Positions 55,966-64,000 of a DNA stretch of 64,000 nt are shown here, in pieces. Source of the DNA: Tilletiaria anomala UBC 951 (Eukaryota; Basidiomycota; Exobasidiomycetes; Georgefischeriales; Tilletiariaceae); assembly GCF_000711695.1 (NCBI RefSeq), contig NW_013547019.1:1-64000 (forward strand), given 5' to 3'. The notes beneath the pieces are model-generated. The model searched no databases. It was not told where the DNA came from and saw only the letters and a program-made list of their open reading frames with translations. Position numbers and translations under genes: made by a program. Position 1 is the first letter of the stretch. The number at the start of each line of letters is the position of its first letter.

Positions 55966-57970
55966 TCAATCATCACCGATATCATCGTATGTGTCGTACG
56001 GCTCTTCCTCAGCTGCGCTTGAAGATGCGCCGCCAGTGCCGGTTTCGCCCTTAGTAACATTGCTCTCGTCGAAATCGACGGCAGCGCCCCCACCTTCCTC
56101 GCCTGTTGCCTCCAACGCAATGTCCATTTTGCCATCGTCCCGATTGCCATGCTGCCCGGCACCACTGTCATTGGCGGCACCCTTGTGCTTGGCGCCGCCT
56201 TTACCGTTACCGCCCTTCCTGCGCAGGGCACCACTCAAGGAGCCAGGCCCAAAGTCGCCGCGGGCGGCGCCCTCGGCAAGCCACTCGTCAAAGTACCTGC
56301 ACTCTTCTGCGTTCGTTGGGCCGTCCTTGGTGCAGAAGTCAAAGACGGGGCAGTGGCCGCAGGGGACCTGGGTCCATGCGAGCGGCATCGAGGAGATCTT
56401 GCGGATCGAGCGGTAGACGAACGTTGATCCCTCCATCTTTGCCATGCGCGTCCGCTCGTCCTCTGCGATCGAATCGTCGCCCGTGCCCGAATCCGAGCCA
56501 GTGTCCGCTTCATCTGACTCTGAGTCGCTGCGAGATTGCTCAGACTCGCTGTCGTTGGTGCCAGAGCTATCAGAACTGGAAGCGGACGAGTCGGCTCTTC
56601 TTCTCTTGCCTTTGCCCTTGCTGCTCGAGGACCCCTTGGCTGTTTTCTGCTTCTTCTTCGAGGAGCTCGTGCTCTCGTCGCCGCTGCGCTTCCGCTTCGC
56701 AGCACTCTCGAGCGTCTCGCCAATGTCAGGCAGATCGTCATCATCGCTTTCGCCCAAGGCCGCGTTCAGCTCTTCTTCTATGGTCTGGCGCTTTTTGCTC
56801 TTCTTTTTGCCATTCTTGCTGCTGTGGCGAGAGCTTCGCTTGCCTTGCTCGTCTTCGTCTTCATCATTACTTCTCTCAGACCCGCCCTCCGACTCGGAGC
56901 TAGAGTCCGACCTGTCTTCGCGCCGTGACTTGTGACTGCTTTCCTTGCGCTTCGACCGCTTGCTACTGCTAGACTTTGACGTGCTCCTTCCTTTGCCTTT
57001 GCTCTTGCTGCTCCTTCTTCTGTTCTTCTCCTCATCACTGACGTCATCCCTTGCTACTACACGATCGTGGCTTAGCATGGGGAACTTCTCCACCTTGCCG
57101 TCAAAGATGAGGACATTGAGAATCTGCATAACGTGCTCGATCTCAAGGTCTGCATTGATGACCTTGCTGCGCCTGATGTGCTGCAAGATATCCGCTGCCG
57201 TCGGAAGCCGCGCAGCGGCATATGACGTGAGGAAGACCATGTCGGGTGGCTTCGAGGAGGAGGAAGAGGAAGGCGCCGGCCAGGTGCAAGATATGATGTA
57301 GTGCTCGCAGATGGAGCAGAGCAAGCGGATGAACTCCGTGTCGAGCTCTGTATCTGAGTACCATGGTCCACCAGAAATGTCCGATGAGGGTGTGAGCTCA
57401 TAGAGCATGTAGATCTTCCTGGTCGGATGCTGCGTGAGAAGAGGGAGAATGTTGTCTCGTTATAAGTACGGCTGTACGTCTTTGCAGAGGCAGAGTCATG
57501 CACACCTTGACACTCTTCACGGTCTTGATGATCCGTTGGTTCTCCAGCACTTTCAAGCACTTGTTTGCCACGGTCTGATGGAGCTTTGTGCGGTCTTTGA
57601 TGTGTTTGCTCCAGATACCCTCGTTGCCCGAATCTCTGATGGCGTTGTACACCAGCTGCTCATCCGAGTCAAGTCTTCCGACGATCGCAGCCTGCTGCTT
57701 GGACACAGCCACCCAGCGAGCGGTCGCACCGACCCTTTCTGTCTTGAGCAAGTTTTTGGCAAGCAGCTCGTTGATGGCATGCATCTGCTCTTGCAGGTCG
57801 AACTCGCCAAAGTGATCCTTGAGCTCGTCGGAGGTGACATGGCCGCCTTCAAGCTTGGAGATGACATTGTAAAAGTGTGCCTCGGTGGATGACAGCTTGC
57901 CGTCCTTGTTTGACTTGGATTTGGACGCGGAGGCCCCTCCGCCGCGCGTGCTGGTGCTCGCCGCGGGCAT
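55966..57970 (-). CDS. RPC34: RNA polymerase III subunit Rpc34/RPC6 with large insertion
   Basis: Subunit of the Pol III heterotrimer (RPC82-RPC34-RPC31) that contacts TFIIIB and helps open the promoter. Exons 57970-57506 and 57429-55966, 642 residues, twice the size of yeast Rpc34. Winged helices 1 and 2 occupy about residues 30-155 (FDLQEQMHAINELLAKNLLK, DEQLVYNAIRDSGNEGIWSK, TKLHQTVANKCLKVLENQRI), the intron falls at KSVK|HPTRKIYMLYEL, then SGGPWYSDTELDTEFI and winged helix 3 to VEKFPML. A run of about 210 Ser/Lys/Asp/Glu residues follows before FVYRSIRKISSM and the iron-sulfur cysteine set VPCGHCPVFDFC...NAEEC. The tail is acidic. The insertion has no stops or splice signals. Confidence 0.94.
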
Positions 57971-58756
57971 GTTGGGCTGTGGTATCTATGTGTTGGTGTT
58001 CCGGCCAAGCGCAGGGTGGTTCGAGATGGTTCAGCCAAGCCGGCCTCCTATAGTTGCGTTCGAATGCATCTCCCCAGGTGCGACAGTCTCCAACGTGCAG
58101 AGGAGCACGCACGCTGAGTTCTTGTCGAAGAAGCGATGCTGGACCATCAACTACTTGCGAATTGCGAATTGACAATGAAGAGGTCCAGAGAGGCGTATGG
58201 TTATTTGATGAGATCCTGCGGACGAAAAGGCTGAGACTGCGAGTTCCGCAATCCGTGTTCCGCAACCCTGGAGCCCAAGGTCACAGCCCTACTATGTTCG
58301 ATTGGACTGGCAACATGACATTTGATGGTGAAATAACCCTATTTCCGACAAGTCCGCCAACACCCGCTGCTGCCCCATATCTTCGCTCTCACGTGGGGAC
58401 GTTGCTGCAGCTGACTGGCACGCGATCGGCCCCGAGCGGCACTCTCGATCCGGCGCGTCTTAACAACCCCCCCCCCGCTAACCTCCCCTGGTCTCGCTTG
58501 GTGTCGCTCTCTCGCACTCTAGCAAGCACTCTCGCGTTGTACGTCTCGTCAACATCGCACCCCTCGCTCTAGAGGAAGGAAGTACATTCAGCCCTGAGCC
58601 TGTTGCCTAACACAGCACCGCCTCCTCTTGGAACGCGAGCAGGGCTGCGGGAACGTCTCCATCGCGAAGCGCGCAGGAAGCGCTTGAGGAGCATTGACGG
58701 TCCGGAGGACCTTGACCGTTGACCAGACAGACAGACTGCTATTTCGACGTTTCACA
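57971..58756. promoter_or_regulatory. Shared promoter of RPC34 and the peroxisomal ABC transporter
   Basis: Head-to-head spacer of 786 nt. A C-run at 58,468-58,475 and a CTCTCGCACTCT pyrimidine tract at 58,508-58,520 are seen. Frames open here (for example 58,054-58,572) lack similarity. Confidence 0.35.
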
Positions 58757-61195
58757 ATGCCGGTCCACTCGCGCCTGCGTCCATTGTTGGACAACCTCAA
58801 GGAAAAGGCCATGGGCTACGGGATTCGCGGCGCCATGGCCTACTCTCGCAACTACGACAATATCCAACGCTTCTGGCGAATCGCATTCATCGCCTTCGTC
58901 TTTCACAACACTTACTCGGGCTTCCGGCCCAAACCCAAGAAGATCAACAAGGGGAAGGCAGGTGGCGCACAGGATCGGAAACGGAGATCTGCGGGAGATA
59001 CTTCGCAGCTGGCGCTGCAGGCAGAGGAAAAGGAGGGCATGTCTGCCTCCTCGGGGCGAGGGGGCAGGAAGGGGAAGAGCAATGGCAAAGCACAGCGTGT
59101 TGCCGTCGATGCAGTTTTCTTTGAGCGGCTGGGGCGCATCATGCGCATCGTCATTCCTTCTGCAAAGTCCAAGACGGCTCTTCTGCTGCTGCTGCACACA
59201 TTCTTCCTGGTCCTACGCACCATGCTGTCGCTCTACGTGGCTGATCTTGACGGTCGCATCGTTGCGGCGCTCGTGCGCGCCCGTCCGCGCGAGTTCCTCA
59301 AAGGCATCGCATGGTGGATGGCCGTCGCAGTACCTGCGACGTACACGAACAGCATGATCGAGTACCTCCAGTCCAAGATCGCATTGTCGTATCGCACAGC
59401 GCTGACTCGCGAAGTGCAAGGAAAGTACCTGACCGACATGACGTTCTACAAGCTCGGCAACTTGGACGACAGGATTAAAAACGCCGACCAACTCATCACG
59501 GTTGACGTGGCGAAATTCAGCAACAGCCTCGCAGAGATGTACAGCAATCTCGCCAAGCCCGTCTTGGACGTGTGCCTCTACTCGTTCCAGCTCTCGCGCA
59601 ACGTTGGCGGAGAGGCGCTGATCCTGATGACCATCCTGGTCAACGGCTCGGCAGTCTTGTTGCGCAAGCTGACCCCACCTTTCGGCCAGTACGCCGCACA
59701 GGAGCAGCAGCTTGAGGGAGAGTTCAGGTTCTACCACAGCCGCCTGATCGAGAATGCAGAAGAGATTGCCTTCTACCGCGGTCAGCACCACGAGCAGAAC
59801 GTCATCGAACGCGCTTACTTCAGCTTGATTAAGCACGTCAACCGTGTCTACCGCATTCGTATCGGGCACGGCATGGTCGAGGAGGGCATCATCAAGTGGC
59901 TGTGGGGTAGCATTGGACTCGTTGTCTGCGCCGTACCGGTCTTTGTCAAGTTCCCTGGTGTGGCAGGCAAGCGCGATGGCGGCAATCTCGGCTCGCGCAC
60001 GGAGTCCTTCGTCACCAACCGTCGCCTGCTACTTTCTAACTCGGACGCATTCGGGCGTATCATGTACTCGTACAAGGAGCTTTCAGAGCTGGCCGGCTAC
60101 ACCGCGCGTGTTTCGCAGCTGCTCGACACGATGGATGAGGTAAAAGCGGGCAAGTTCCAGAAGAAGCTCGTCAGCTCGGCCGGGACTGAATCCAATGCCG
60201 CTGTCCTTGCTGGCCGCGGCGAGATCGTCGAGGAGGCCGAGGTCAAGTTTGAGAACGTGCCAATCCTGACGCCAAACGGCGATGTGCTGCTCAAGAGCCT
60301 CAGCTTTGACGTCAAGGCAGGACAGCACCTCCTCATCCTCGGCCCCAACGGCTGCGGCAAGAGCTCGCTGTTCCGCATCCTCGGCGGCCTCTGGCCGGTC
60401 TATGGCGGCGTCGTGCACAAGCCACCTCCGAGCGACTTTACGTACATCCCTCAGCGTCCGTACCTCAGCCTCGGTACGCTGCGCGACCAAGTCATCTACC
60501 CACACACAGTCACTGAGATGCGCGCGCGGGGAAAGACTGACGAGGACCTGCTGCGCGTGCTTAGCGTGGTCCAGATCGAACACATCGTCGAGCGCGAGGG
60601 CGGATGGGACGTACAGCGCGAGTGGAGGGACGCGCTCAGCGGTGGCGACAAGCAGAGGATCGCCATGGCCAGGCTGTTCTACCACGCGCCCAAATACGCC
60701 ATTCTCGATGAGTGCACCAGTGCGGTCACCCTCGAGATTGAGAAGGGTGAGTGCAATAGGGGACTGGTGTGCTTTCACAAGCGTGGAATGATATTCACCC
60801 ATCATCTTCTTCCATCTTTAACTCCCGCACTTTGAAGTCATGTACGACTATGCGACGCAGCTTGGCATCACGATGATGACAGTTTCGCACCGCCCTTCGC
60901 TCTGGAAGTACCACACATGGGTCCTACAGTGAGTGCATCCTCCGCTCCAAGGCTGATTTTACTTCTTCTTTGCATCGTCGCGCTCACATCATTGTCTTCG
61001 CCATTCTCCAGATTCGACGGCCAAGGCAACTACGTCTTCACAGAGTTGGATGCAGACAAGCGCCTTGCGCTGCAGGAGGAGAAGCAAGCGCTCGAGCAGA
61101 AATTGCTCTCCGTGCCCAAGTGGGAGCAGCGCCTTGCAGCGCTCAAGCAGGCTGCTGCTGAACGCCCGCCGTCGCCTGTGCACACCAAGGCGTGA
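58757..61195 (+). CDS. PXA2: Peroxisomal half ABC transporter, ABCD family (Pxa2-like)
   Basis: Half transporter that, as a dimer (usually Pxa1-Pxa2), imports long-chain acyl-CoA into peroxisomes. Exons 58757-60746, 60838-60928, 61012-61195; 754 residues. A hydrophilic Lys/Gly/Ser-rich loop at about 55-115 precedes the membrane domain, which carries the ABCD motifs [20 protein letters not shown] (EAA-like loop) and [11 protein letters not shown]. Nucleotide-binding domain: Walker [10 protein letters not shown] at 529-537, the Q-loop [19 protein letters not shown], signature [13 protein letters not shown] at about 627, Walker [12 protein letters not shown], and the H-loop [12 protein letters not shown] in exon 2. 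The signature is LSGGD rather than LSGGE. PXA1 versus PXA2 assignment is by impression; the acceptor at 60,837 (GAAG) is weak but keeps frame. Confidence 0.9.
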
Positions 61196-61334
61196 GCCTG
61201 CCCAGGCTGGGATGAGCGATGCATATCTCGCTTCTTATGTAGTTTTACTGTCCATGCTTCTTCTCTCGCAAGCTTGTACCATTAGGAGCCTACGTAAATG
61301 TGAATTTGAGTTCATTATGATTGCAGTGAACGCT

Positions 61335-63969
<2,635 letters not shown>

Positions 63970-64000
63970 GCATTCTTGCCGGCTCTGTTCGCAGCCTAAT

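Overview
The window reads as a gene-dense stretch of a filamentous or dimorphic basidiomycete chromosome, probably from the smut-fungus side (Ustilaginomycotina/Exobasidiomycetes). This rests on moderately GC-rich genes, short GT-AG introns (about 60 to 150 nt, up to seven per gene), compact UTRs, a type I MADS protein close to Mcm1, and long low-complexity tails on many proteins. The species cannot be named from sequence alone. I saw no rRNA, convincing tRNA, CRISPR, retroelement or intact transposon.

Layout. 0-2 kb: decayed alpha/beta-hydrolase pseudogene. 2-4.6 kb: BZZ1 (F-BAR, C1, two SH3). 4.6-8.4 kb: gene-free and partly AT-rich. 8.4-14.5 kb: two convergent genes for largely disordered proteins, one with an RG tract and one with a BTB-like C-terminus. 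16-18.8 kb: a candidate TEN1 and the golgin COY1/CASP. 19-21.4 kb: a BRD8-type bromodomain protein. 22-23.3 kb: a nucleoside hydrolase, tail to tail with a RHAMM/HMMR-like coiled coil (23.3-26 kb). 27.9-29.8 kb: MCM1-type MADS factor. 30-33.4 kb: a 1,094-residue orphan. 34.8-37.5 kb: the CTD kinase CTK1/CDK12. 38.9-41.3 kb: a NIPA magnesium transporter. 41.5-43 kb: ATP11. 43.5-44.8 kb: YIP1. 46-48.8 kb: a histidine/alanine-rich orphan. 49-50.1 kb: the mitochondrial pyruvate carrier MPC1. 50.6-51.4 kb: CGI121 (KEOPS). 51.5-55.9 kb: a divergent pair, a 2OG-Fe(II) oxygenase and an aldehyde dehydrogenase. 56-58 kb: RPC34 of RNA polymerase III. 58.8-61.2 kb: a peroxisomal half ABC transporter. 61.3-64 kb: the mitochondrial Obg GTPase MTG2.

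These are mostly housekeeping genes with no common pathway. The recurring pattern is pairing: many neighbours are divergent with a shared 350-800 nt promoter, or convergent with very short spacers (one pair has stop codons 9 nt apart). Splice models were built by hand so that every junction keeps frame; reading frames of neighbouring exons agree with family alignments remembered from training, not from a search.

I found no clearly new multi-gene system. The observations most worth following are the RHAMM-like protein with both family ends, the candidate Ten1, the large insertions inside RPC34 and MTG2, the altered APE motif of CTK1, and the AT-rich gene-free block.
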